Assembly (NCBI RefSeq): GCF_900188325.1
Contig: NZ_FZPD01000003.1
Span: 434,001-498,000, forward strand
Length of the DNA stretch: 64,000 nucleotides
From: Ekhidna lutea
GTDB taxonomy: Bacteria; Bacteroidota; Bacteroidia; Cytophagales; Cyclobacteriaceae
Direction: 5' to 3'
The position numbers were made by a program, and so were the translations under genes. Numbering within the stretch: the first letter of the stretch is position 1; each line of letters begins with the position of its first letter. Positions 18,249 to 25,042 of this stretch are shown one piece after another. The notes beneath the pieces are model-generated. The model did no database searches, had not been told where the DNA came from, and worked only from the letters and a program-made list of their open reading frames with translations.

Positions 18249-19358
18249 TTACCTTGGACCAGCACTCGGATGATCAACACTCAAATAATACCGGGTGCCT
18301 TTTCGCTCACCGGTTCGTTTGAACGCTCCCATCTCTACCATTTTCTGTAAGTCCCGTGTGGCGGTGGAAGCAGTGGTGCCTGTGATTTTTATGTAGTTGT
18401 CAGCGCTGAGCCCGCCCTTAAATCCATTTATGCCTTCATCAAAAATTCGCCCCACCACTTTCTTCTGGCGTTCATTAAGTTTCGCTTGAAATCGACTGTA
18501 GTATTTCCCTTTTTCGATCAGAAAGTCGATCATGCTTTGGGTGTGATCCTGAGCTTTGAGCACCATCTCACAGAAATACACCAGCCATTTGGTGATTTCC
18601 AGCCCCACACTATTCTCCTGCAAAGCCTGATAATAGGCCTTTTTCTCACGCTCAATCGTTGTGGAAATGGCGATAAGCGTCGGACGTTTCAAATGTTGGG
18701 ACAAAGCCTTTTCAGAGATAGCCCGACCAATCCGTCCGTTCCCGTCCTCAAACGGGTGGATGCTTTCGAAATAGAGGTGAGCGATCCCAGCCCGGGTGAG
18801 CGGCTCGATAGACCCACTGTCGTTAAACCACTGCACAAACAACTCCATTTCTTTTGGCACTCGTGCAGAAGGCGGTGCTTCAAAATGCACTTTTGGTTTG
18901 TCATACACACCAGATACGATTTGCATGGGATCTTCATGGGTACGATATCGGCCCATGTCGGTTAGGTCACGACGACCGTAGGTGATCATTTCGTTCCAGC
19001 TGCATAGCTGTTCATGTGTCAGTGGATGCTCATAGGTTTTGTACAGGTCGATCATCATCTCGGCAATACCCTGCTCTGCCGGAGGAATTCTCTTTTGATC
19101 CGTTTTTAATCCAAAATGCTTTCGAATTGAGGATTGAAGGGAGTCTCGATTTAATAATTCACCCTCTATTTCAGACGTTTTGTAAGCTTCATCGCTGATC
19201 AGGTTGACTTTTAATGCGTCATGATCGTCATCACTCACATGCTTCAGACTTCCGGAAATCACCCCTGATTTCTGTAGAAATTCTTTTTCATATTCGGCCA
19301 GTTTAGCCTTATCGTAAGTAAAGTTTGGCCAGTTTTCTTCTTCCCAGTTCCAGCGCAT
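18249..19358 (-). CDS. Fic family protein (DUF4172-Fic-wHTH)
   Basis: 369 residues. N-terminal DUF4172-like helix region (WNWEEENWPNFTYD), an inhibitory-type motif T61-SEI-E65-G66 that fits (S/T)xxxE(G/N) of class II Fic proteins, the catalytic Fic motif HPFEDGNGRIGR at 201-212 with all key residues, and a C-terminal winged helix (NYIKITGTTASTATRDLQKM, about 320-345). Fic enzymes transfer AMP or another nucleotide-phosphate group to protein hydroxyls; the target is unknown. Two palindromes in and before the start codon (19358-19429) look like operators, and the wHTH makes self-regulation likely (inference). It lies between two repeat islands. Confidence 0.92.
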   Translation of the reverse strand: MRWNWEEENWPNFTYDKAKLAEYEKEFLQKSGVISGSLKHVSDDDHDALKVNLISDEAYKTSEIEGELLNRDSLQSSIRKHFGLKTDQKRIPPAEQGIAEMMIDLYKTYEHPLTHEQLCSWNEMITYGRRDLTDMGRYRTHEDPMQIVSGVYDKPKVHFEAPPSARVPKEMELFVQWFNDSGSIEPLTRAGIAHLYFESIHPFEDGNGRIGRAISEKALSQHLKRPTLIAISTTIEREKKAYYQALQENSVGLEITKWLVYFCEMVLKAQDHTQSMIDFLIEKGKYYSRFQAKLNERQKKVVGRIFDEGINGFKGGLSADNYIKITGTTASTATRDLQKMVEMGAFKRTGERKGTRYYLSVDHPSAGPR

Positions 19359-19429
19359 GAGCTATATCCTGATCATTTATAGCTCAATATAAGTTAAATA
19401 ATGAGCTATAAAAAATTATTTATGGCTCA
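19358..19429. promoter_or_regulatory. Two operator-like palindromes in the fic promoter
   Basis: Site 1, 19358-19386: TGAGCTATA, 11 bases, TATAGCTCA (perfect 9-bp arms, overlapping the fic start codon). Site 2, 19402-19429: TGAGCTATA, 10 bases, TATGGCTCA (8 of 9 paired). The same half-site in both and the placement over the fic start are what a repressor-binding region looks like. The candidate binder is the wHTH of the Fic protein itself. Confidence 0.7.
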
Positions 19430-19438
19430 TTTTTGTTC

Positions 19439-19674
19439 AAACCAGACCGCTATTCCTTTGGGAGGGCAACCGCAGGAGCCCGAGTCATGGGAATCTAAAT
19501 ACTACCTGAGATAATAGATCCTCAAGTCTCACTCCTTCGTCGTTCGCAAGGGGATGACGGAAGATAGGAGCGGAAGATCCCGGCATAAAGCCGGGATGAA
19601 GCACGGAAATAAAATACTGCTATTAGAATTACGGTTTGTTCTGAACAAAGCAATTCCCCCTTTGAAGGGGGATG
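19439..19674 (+). repeat. Long dispersed repeat, copy 2
   Basis: About 236 bases, same order of blocks as 16807-17033: AACCAGACCGCTATTCC, GGGAGGGCAACCGCAGG, TCACTCCTTCGTCGTTCGC, GGAAATAAAATACTGCTATT, GAATTACGGTTTGTTCTGA. The main difference is that the middle has a complete GATCCCGGCATAAAGCCGGG palindrome where copy 1 has a decayed one. Confidence 0.85.
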
Positions 19675-19696
19675 TAATTTCTCTCAGACCTAATTA

Positions 19697-19822
19697 AAAC
19701 CAGACCGTATTCCCTTGGGAGGGCAACCGCAGGAGCCCGAGTCATGGGAATCTCAATACTACCTGAGATAATAGATCCCCAAGTCTCACTCCTTCGTCGT
19801 TCGCAAGGGGATGACGGAAGAG
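19697..19822 (+). repeat. Long dispersed repeat, copy 3 (short form)
   Basis: About 126 bases matching only the first half of copies 1 and 2, from AAACCAGACCGTATTCCC to GGGGATGACGGAAGA. It follows copy 2 by about 20 bases in the same orientation, making a local tandem. Confidence 0.85.
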
Positions 19823-19962
19823 AGATAATTTATCGGAACTTTCATCATTGCTGAGATGCTAAGCGGACGCTTGCACCAGAAAGAAGCCGTAAACAAAATA
19901 TTTAGCTCACCCTGAATTTGTTCCGTCGTGGAACAGTCAGGGTCTTCAAAATAGCTTCTCGC

Positions 19963-20427
19963 TTATGCTAACACCCTGCCTTGCCTTTTAACTTCAGCAT
20001 CTTTCATGGCGCCATACATCATTCCTAAAGTCATTCCAAGACCAGCACCAATCGATAAACCAATGCTAATTCCAATAGCACCAAAGGCTGTTCCGAATGT
20101 CAGGCCAATACCAGGGCCAAAAACCAACCCGTAGGCTAACCCAATACTGGTGTAATACCCTTCAGTAATTAATGAAAATTCATTTCTTAAGTAGGTGGAA
20201 AATTCGTTGAGCTTACCTTTCAGGTATTTCTTTCGATTATCCGTGTTGGCCGTTAAATCTAACCCGTCCAGGTGGCTTTCTATCGCATGGACTTGTTCGT
20301 CAGTTAATCCTCTCTTTTCTAAGCTGGAAAGTATTTGGGTAAACCCCTGATAGACTTTCAATTCAGATTTTTTATTTGTGTCTTCAATGAGGTTGCTGAA
20401 GAATGCTTGCGCTTCGCTTAATTTCAT
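19963..20427 (-). CDS. Glycine-rich membrane-associated protein of unknown function
   Basis: 154 residues. The N-terminal 90 are soluble and helical (SEAQAFFSNLIEDTNKKSEL; LTDEQVHAIESHLDGLDL). Residues about 92-140 are a long glycine-zipper-like hydrophobic stretch of GxxxG steps (GLAYGLVFGPGIGLTFG, GLSIGAGLGMTLGMMYG), ending in a basic tail KRQGRVLA. This suggests helix-packed membrane insertion. I know no function. Its reading frame is undisturbed though it sits inside the repeat island, which argues for a real gene. Confidence 0.7.
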   Translation of the reverse strand: MKLSEAQAFFSNLIEDTNKKSELKVYQGFTQILSSLEKRGLTDEQVHAIESHLDGLDLTANTDNRKKYLKGKLNEFSTYLRNEFSLITEGYYTSIGLAYGLVFGPGIGLTFGTAFGAIGISIGLSIGAGLGMTLGMMYGAMKDAEVKRQGRVLA

Positions 20428-20751
20428 TTTAAAAAATTTTCCAATGTTAAAAGTAACTGTAATGGAATTGGTTTAATGGTCAATTTTAGCAGGCGGGCCG
20501 GGAGGTTGGTGCATGGGTCGGTTATCGGTTGTGAATGGTTGAAAGAGTGAATGCACGAGGTAATTCCCTCTTTGAAGGCGGTCCGACGTTTCGGGGGGGG
20601 ATGGAAATGCGGAGAGGAGAGGGATGTTTTAAAGTAAGCATAAAAGCACAAGCGGACGCTTGCGCCAGAGAGGGGGATGTTTTCTCCTCAATGAGATATG
20701 ACAGCACAAGATTGAATAGGCACAAGCGGACGCTTGCGCTGGAGGAGGAAC
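20428..20751. repeat. Repeat island 4, between the glycine-rich gene and the AAA-DUF4435 gene
   Basis: About 320 bases without a convincing gene. It has AATTCCCTCTTTGAAGGCGG followed by the GGTCCGACGTTTCGGG core (20580-20595) and two copies of GCACAAGCGGACGCTTGCG (20646-20666 and 20720-20740), each followed by a purine-rich GGAG stretch. The promoter of the 19963-20427 gene should lie in its first part. Confidence 0.7.
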
Positions 20752-22641
20752 TCAATCTAGAATTCGTTGTAGTTTCTTTCCAAGTTTAGAATTATTGAGA
20801 TTTTTAATCTCATAATTAAATGTATAGTTCTCTTCCCTAAGAAGTTTACAAAGCTCTTTTCCTGGCAACCAGTGAAGTAAATCTTTATTTACAAATTCTT
20901 CAACAAGCAATTCAGCCTTTTTCTCGAGCTCAGAAAAATCATTGTATTTCTCTTTTAAAGTACTAGTAGAATCTATTGCTTTTTTTAAATCTTCCTTGAT
21001 TGTGTTGTGACTATTGAATTTGTTGTATGTGACTAATTTGAAAAATGTCTTTAAATATTCATTTGACAATCTTTGTTTCTTCTGAATAATAACCTTCCGA
21101 AACTTTTCTTTAGTAAAATTCTTTTCCCAGAAGGGGATTGTTTCATCGAACAGATATAAGTTTTCTATCTCCCAAAAGTTGAAATAATAGATATTGTTAT
21201 TATTTTCTTTAGAAATATACATTTCTTCAATAGGTGGAATACAGTTTATCAATTCGTCTATGTTAATGTTTGAATTGAAATAGTCACACAAAGTTTGTCG
21301 CAACCAAATATCTCCATCTTGAATTCCTTTAGAACTTATTGATTTTGCATCAACTAAATCACCTAATAAATTGGAGAATGATTCGCTTTGAGCAACATTA
21401 CCGCTATTCCCAATAGGGATGATATTAGGTAAGTTTTCCGGATTAAAGAACATTTCATAAAAATCCCTATGCTTCTGAGCAGGTGACCCAAGGTTTTCAA
21501 TAAAGAGGTTTCTCTTCTTTGACAGCATGAGTGGTGTAAACCAAACACCATTTCTTTTTAGTGCTTTCACAAAGTCAACATCGCCGGTTGAATTTGAAAT
21601 TCTCCTTTTATTATCAAGCAAAACAAGGCTTGGAGGTATCTGACTTGTTGCAAGTTGTTCAATAAGTGCAGTTGAGTGTGTAGCAATAATGATTTTAGAT
21701 CGTGAAAGATTATTTGAAATGAGTTGAATTTCCTTGACAAGGACTTTGATCATATCATCATGCATGTGAAGTTCAGGTTCATCAAAAATGATAAAATCAT
21801 TTGATGAGTCATTAGCTTTTATCAAGTTGAAAATTAGGTTCAGAAGAACATTTTCTCCATCACTCAGATGATCGGCGCTAATTGCATTTTCTCCATCTAT
21901 TAAAAAAAGTCTTATTTGATCATTTGCATTTAAGTCATATTGAATCTTAATAGTCTTTTTGGTCGCTCCAAGAAACTTGTGAAGTTTATCGTTGATTTCT
22001 TGCTCTAGTTTGTTGATTTCATTTTTAAAATCATCACTTTCAAAAAATTGCCTCATTTTGCTAATAGCAAACTGATTTACGAAATCCACCTCCTTGTCAA
22101 AAAGTGAAGAAACTTCGTTTTTTTCGTTATTTCTGTAAAGTACACTATTAAACAAGCGTCCAGTTAATTCAAATTTTCTTGAATGGTTGTCATTGTGTAT
22201 CCAGAGCCAATTTGATTTAAATGTCGGTTTTGATATGTCAATATAATTATTAAAATCTGAGTTAGAATTTTTGATATTGTTAAGAAAATGGGCTGGAATA
22301 ATTTCTTGTTTTTTAGATAGAGATAGGTTTATGGTTTCTTGCTTATCTCTAAATGTGTATTTGATTATTGGTATTTCACCAAACTCATTTATCAAATTTG
22401 TATTGTTCGATTTCAAGGATCGTTTTGCATTTTCATTAAAAAAAGATGACTCAATTCCCTTTGATATATCACCATCTTCAGATGTAATGAAATGTATTAG
22501 TCTAAGTAGGTTAGTTTTCCCACTACCATTCCGCCCAACCAGTAAGTTTATTCCAGGACTTATTTTTAATGGTTGTCCATTTAGTAATCTAATGCCAGCA
22601 TAACCATTTATTTTTTTTAGAATTAGATCGCCATAGCTCAT
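20752..22641 (-). CDS. AAA/ABC-type ATPase fused to a DUF4435 (Toprim-like) domain; PARIS/OLD-like defence candidate
   Basis: 629 residues. N-terminal ATPase of the AAA_15/OLD kind: Walker A GRNGSGKT 36-43, ABC signature LSDGE 259-263, Walker B FIIFDEPE 283-290, H-loop ATHST 320-324, with a coiled-coil-prone stretch about 195-225. From about 375 the chain fits a DUF4435/Toprim-like domain: acidic E382 in LFIENLG, GNSGNV 411-416, D442/D444 in QDGDIW, then EIENLYL 491-497 and PGKELCKLL 593-601. In the anti-phage PARIS system these two parts are AriA and AriB, and fused forms are known; OLD nucleases share the outline. I infer a defence role, not a proven one. It diverges from the 22763 gene and stands next to an IS110 element in a repeat-rich island. 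Confidence 0.8.
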   Translation of the reverse strand: MSYGDLILKKINGYAGIRLLNGQPLKISPGINLLVGRNGSGKTNLLRLIHFITSEDGDISKGIESSFFNENAKRSLKSNNTNLINEFGEIPIIKYTFRDKQETINLSLSKKQEIIPAHFLNNIKNSNSDFNNYIDISKPTFKSNWLWIHNDNHSRKFELTGRLFNSVLYRNNEKNEVSSLFDKEVDFVNQFAISKMRQFFESDDFKNEINKLEQEINDKLHKFLGATKKTIKIQYDLNANDQIRLFLIDGENAISADHLSDGENVLLNLIFNLIKANDSSNDFIIFDEPELHMHDDMIKVLVKEIQLISNNLSRSKIIIATHSTALIEQLATSQIPPSLVLLDNKRRISNSTGDVDFVKALKRNGVWFTPLMLSKKRNLFIENLGSPAQKHRDFYEMFFNPENLPNIIPIGNSGNVAQSESFSNLLGDLVDAKSISSKGIQDGDIWLRQTLCDYFNSNINIDELINCIPPIEEMYISKENNNNIYYFNFWEIENLYLFDETIPFWEKNFTKEKFRKVIIQKKQRLSNEYLKTFFKLVTYNKFNSHNTIKEDLKKAIDSTSTLKEKYNDFSELEKKAELLVEEFVNKDLLHWLPGKELCKLLREENYTFNYEIKNLNNSKLGKKLQRILD

Positions 22642-22762
22642 AGCTTAACAGAGTTACGAGTAAAATTAATTTTTTAAATGAGATTATGTAAAGCCCAATT
22701 TAATGTTTGAGCACTTTTGTTTTTTATATTAGTTAACTGTATTGACTTATTATCCTAATAAA

Positions 22763-23293
22763 ATGAAATTTTCAGAGAAAAAGAGTAACGTTTTAATCGA
22801 ATTATATAAAGTTAGAAAGGATGGTAGATATCATGATCCAATTACACTTCTCAAAAACATTGGGATAAAGATTGATCATATTGAAGCAAAAGAGATAAAG
22901 GATTCTTTAAAGGATATGAACTATGCTTCTCCAATTAAATATGGCTTTAGTTCTGCCATGAAGATTACTGGATATGGAATAGAGTATGTGGAGGAAAGCC
23001 TTATAGATGCAAAGGACATTGATCAAAGTTTTACAAATACGGAAGTTAAAGATATCAATAATCGACTCGACGATATTTTAAATCAAATAACAGAGTTAAA
23101 ACTTGGTCAACAGCTCACATATGATGATTTTGATAAGGAATTTAAAGAGTTAAAGGACTTATTAAAAAAGTTAAATAAGAAGAATTGGTGGGAAACTTTG
23201 CATGGTAAGTTACTGCTTATGGGACTAGGTAAATTGGATGAGGATGCTTTTCAAATTATTTCTAAATCATTCGATATTAAATTCTTAAAATAG
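22763..23293 (+). CDS. Predicted winged-helix / coiled-coil protein divergent from the AAA-DUF4435 gene
   Basis: 176 residues from the ATG at 22763; an upstream TTG at 22742 is less likely. The N-terminal 75 residues have the pattern of a winged helix with wing GYGIEYVEESL (similar to phage and accessory-gene HTH proteins). Residues about 85-140 are a probable coiled coil (INNRLDDILNQITELKLGQ, KEFKELKDLLKKLNKKN), then an amphipathic tail WWETLHGKLLLMGLGKL. Function not recognised. It might be a regulator or sensor partner of the neighbouring ATPase because they share a 120-base divergent promoter region, which is inference from position only. Confidence 0.7.
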   Translation: MKFSEKKSNVLIELYKVRKDGRYHDPITLLKNIGIKIDHIEAKEIKDSLKDMNYASPIKYGFSSAMKITGYGIEYVEESLIDAKDIDQSFTNTEVKDINNRLDDILNQITELKLGQQLTYDDFDKEFKELKDLLKKLNKKNWWETLHGKLLLMGLGKLDEDAFQIISKSFDIKFLK

Positions 23294-23384
23294 AAAATTA
23301 TCGTTTTGCTACAATGTTTTTAAAACCACCCAACTAGCGCATTCTATGATAATATCAAGGAATTTTAATTGTATTTTATTGTGA

Positions 23385-24362
23385 TCAGTAGTTTGCATGT
23401 TGAACGAATGGCGTACCTCGTTCTACAGTAGCAAATACTCTTGATATCAACTTGTTTCTTACAGCATTGATTACAGCCATTTTGTTTTTTCCTTCACTGA
23501 CTTTCCTATCAAAATAAGCTTTTAGTTCTCTGTCATGTCTGACTGCATTTATGGCTCCCATACTCAGAAGTGATTTGGCTTTTTTGTTGGCTAAATGACT
23601 TATTCGGGTCCGTCCCTTTATGCTAGATCCGGAGGAGTATTCGAAAGGTGCGACACCTGAATAGCAAGCATATTGCCTTGCGTTTTTGAAACAGGTGAAT
23701 GACCTAGTCGTCATGATTAGATAGATTGCTATTTGAGGCCCTATTCCTGGAACAGACTGACATAACTCAAATGCTTCATTCAATCCACTATCTGATTGGA
23801 TCAGTTCGATCATCTTACTGTCTAACTTTCTGATCTGATCCTTTAAGACTGAAATCGCTTTATCTGCTGACTTGTTTATTTCGACCATCAATCGAGTGTC
23901 AATAAATTCATTGCATTCTTTAGCGGGCATGGCAATGCTGTTCTTAGCCTTTACCAACCGTTCACGCTGACCATACATGAGTTTCAGTTTCAGAAGGAGC
24001 TTTTCCGGGATGGTAGTTATAGTCAAGTACTCTTGGAAGAGAAGCCCGTATCTGGCTATGGCTTTAGCATCAGCTTTGTCATTCTTCCCTCGCTGTATAC
24101 CAAGAGATTTCTTTATCTGGGCAGCTGGAATGAGTGTGTATACTATTTTCCTGGATGCCAAGAATTCACAAATAGGGAATGCGTAAACTCCAGTGTGCTC
24201 AATACATACCAGCGTGTGTTCGTTGACCAATTGACTTAATTTTTCAAAGTCGGATTTCTCATTCCTGATCCTTAGGGACTCTGAACCAGAAGATGTGCTT
24301 ATACATAAATCCAGCGTTCTCTTGGAAACGTCAATACCAATTACAGTTTCATACTTTTTCAT
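23385..24362 (-). CDS. IS110-family transposase (DEDD, Transposase_20)
   Basis: 325 residues from the ATG at 24362 (MKKYETVIGIDVSK); a start 6 codons earlier also fits but the chosen one places the first catalytic aspartate at D11 as usual. RuvC-like DEDD residues: D11, E55 (CIEHTGVY), D95 and D98 (NDKADAKAIARYG). C-terminal Transposase_20 domain with SVPGIGPQIAIYLI and the serine-bearing segment GVAPFEYSSGSS. The family recombines DNA under guidance of an element-encoded bridge RNA. The gene is intact, so the element could be active. Confidence 0.93.
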   Translation of the reverse strand: MKKYETVIGIDVSKRTLDLCISTSSGSESLRIRNEKSDFEKLSQLVNEHTLVCIEHTGVYAFPICEFLASRKIVYTLIPAAQIKKSLGIQRGKNDKADAKAIARYGLLFQEYLTITTIPEKLLLKLKLMYGQRERLVKAKNSIAMPAKECNEFIDTRLMVEINKSADKAISVLKDQIRKLDSKMIELIQSDSGLNEAFELCQSVPGIGPQIAIYLIMTTRSFTCFKNARQYACYSGVAPFEYSSGSSIKGRTRISHLANKKAKSLLSMGAINAVRHDRELKAYFDRKVSEGKNKMAVINAVRNKLISRVFATVERGTPFVQHANY

Positions 24363-24430
24363 AACTTTAAATGATTTCATTAATGCCTTTAATAGGCCTC
24401 AAAGCCTAATATTCTATTTAATGCAAATCA

Positions 24431-24506
24431 AAAAGACAGTAGAGGACTTATGCGCCAGATAAGTCGTCAGCTTAGCGCGCGTGATAGTTCACCTCTACTG
24501 TTTTTT
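24431..24506 (-). ncRNA. Structured region upstream of the IS110 transposase; bridge-RNA candidate
   Basis: Long stem with arms 24431-24445 and 24492-24506 (core ACAGTAGAGG / CCTCTACTGT, extended by A-T pairs and one G-T), enclosing a second perfect hairpin ACTTAT-GCGCCAG-ATAAGT (24446-24464) and a GCGC-rich stretch that could pair with that loop. The place, 5' of the transposase in the non-coding end, is where IS110 elements encode their bridge RNA. The alternatives are a bidirectional terminator (T-runs on both strands) or a structured insertion target. Confidence 0.45.
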
Positions 24507-24589
24507 GTTTACCTAGAAAGTATAACTATTTCTATTGAAGCTAATCTAAAGGCAAGCGTCCGCTTGTGCTTTACTATTAAGTTTGTCTT

Positions 24590-24769
24590 ATGAAAAAAAT
24601 CATTTTTTATACTTTCTTTTTTATTATCCCAAGTCTGCTTGCTATATATCTAATCTACCGGTTGGCTGTGACAGACGGATTGATAAAAAGTGACTATATA
24701 ATCATGCTTATCATTTTCGCACTTGCTCTTCTTCGTCGGGTAGTCCAACCCCGTATGTTAGACTCTTGA
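24590..24769 (+). CDS. Small two-TM hypothetical protein
   Basis: 59 residues starting MKKIIFYTFFFIIPSLLAIY and ending RRVVQPRMLDS. Two hydrophobic segments (about 3-23 and 38-50) with a short polar loop VTDGLIKSD, and a basic C-terminal end. An AAGCGTCCGCTTG repeat lies just upstream. Its composition is that of a genuine small membrane protein, but there is no known relative or operon context, so it remains tentative. Confidence 0.45.
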   Translation: MKKIIFYTFFFIIPSLLAIYLIYRLAVTDGLIKSDYIIMLIIFALALLRRVVQPRMLDS

Positions 24770-24796
24770 TTTCAAGTTTCAACTCAAGGCGAATCA

Positions 24797-24872
24797 CTTT
24801 GCGATTTAGACGGGATGGGAGCCGACACGCAGTAAGGCGTACAGCGCGGATATCGGTGGAGGTGGAATGGAG
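24797..24872 (+). repeat. 75-base dispersed repeat, partner of 13922-13996
   Basis: The sequence GGCGAATCACTTTGCG, TTAGACGGG, GCCGACACGCAGTAAGGCG, CGGATATCGGTGGAGGTGG aligns with the reverse complement of 13922-13996 over its whole length at roughly three bases in four by eye. The two copies lie 11 kb apart in opposite orientation at the two edges of the repeat-rich region. Confidence 0.75.
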
Positions 24873-24892
24873 AGTGGTCTCTTCGAAACATC

Positions 24893-25030
24893 CCCCTGCC
24901 AACACATTTTCCTCCCCCTACCCCCTCCAGAGGGGGAGATGCACCCGGATATTGTGGATGTGTTTGGTTTCGGTGGAATTCCCCCTTTCTTAAAGGCGGT
25001 CCGACGTTTCGGGGGGAGCGAGAGATAGTG
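24893..25030. repeat. C-rich/GGTCCGACGTTTCGGG repeat spacer
   Basis: The stretch after the small ORF holds CCCCTACCCCCTCCAGAGGGGG, ATTCCCCCTTTCTTAAAGG and the GGTCCGACGTTTCGGG core (24998-25013), which ends 30 bases before the stop of the aminotransferase gene. It is the last cluster of the repeat family seen in the window. Confidence 0.7.
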
Positions 25031-25042
25031 TGGAGGAGGGGA

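Larger units (their letters stand above)
19430..19962. repeat. Repeat island 3, upstream of fic
   Basis: About 530 bases without a gene, made almost wholly of repeats: long-repeat copies 2 and 3 (below), the palindrome GATCCCGGCATAAAGCCGGG (19576-19597) inside copy 2, CCCCCTTTGAAGGGGG (about 19659-19674), an AAGCGGACGCTTG element (19858-19873) and a CACCCTGAATTTG...CAGGGT palindrome (19906-19945) next to the stop of the 19963 gene. Confidence 0.8.
23285..24540 (-). mobile_element. IS110-family insertion sequence (approximate limits)
   Basis: Transposase gene plus flanking non-coding ends. The exact ends cannot be fixed: IS110 elements lack clear terminal inverted repeats and target duplications. 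Between the stop of the neighbour gene (23293) and the transposase stop there are about 90 bases, and about 160 bases upstream of the transposase hold a long hairpin (24431-24506). The element lies just downstream of the AAA-DUF4435/wHTH pair. Confidence 0.75.

Noticed and set aside
16707-20751. CRISPR array
   Set aside because: Repeats in the island are irregularly spaced, of several kinds, in different orientations and have no uniform spacers; no cas gene is present.
20752-22641. Gabija GajA or classical OLD nuclease
   Set aside because: The C-terminal half lacks the usual Toprim signature and has DUF4435 landmarks instead (EIENLYL), and no UvrD-like GajB helicase is next to it.
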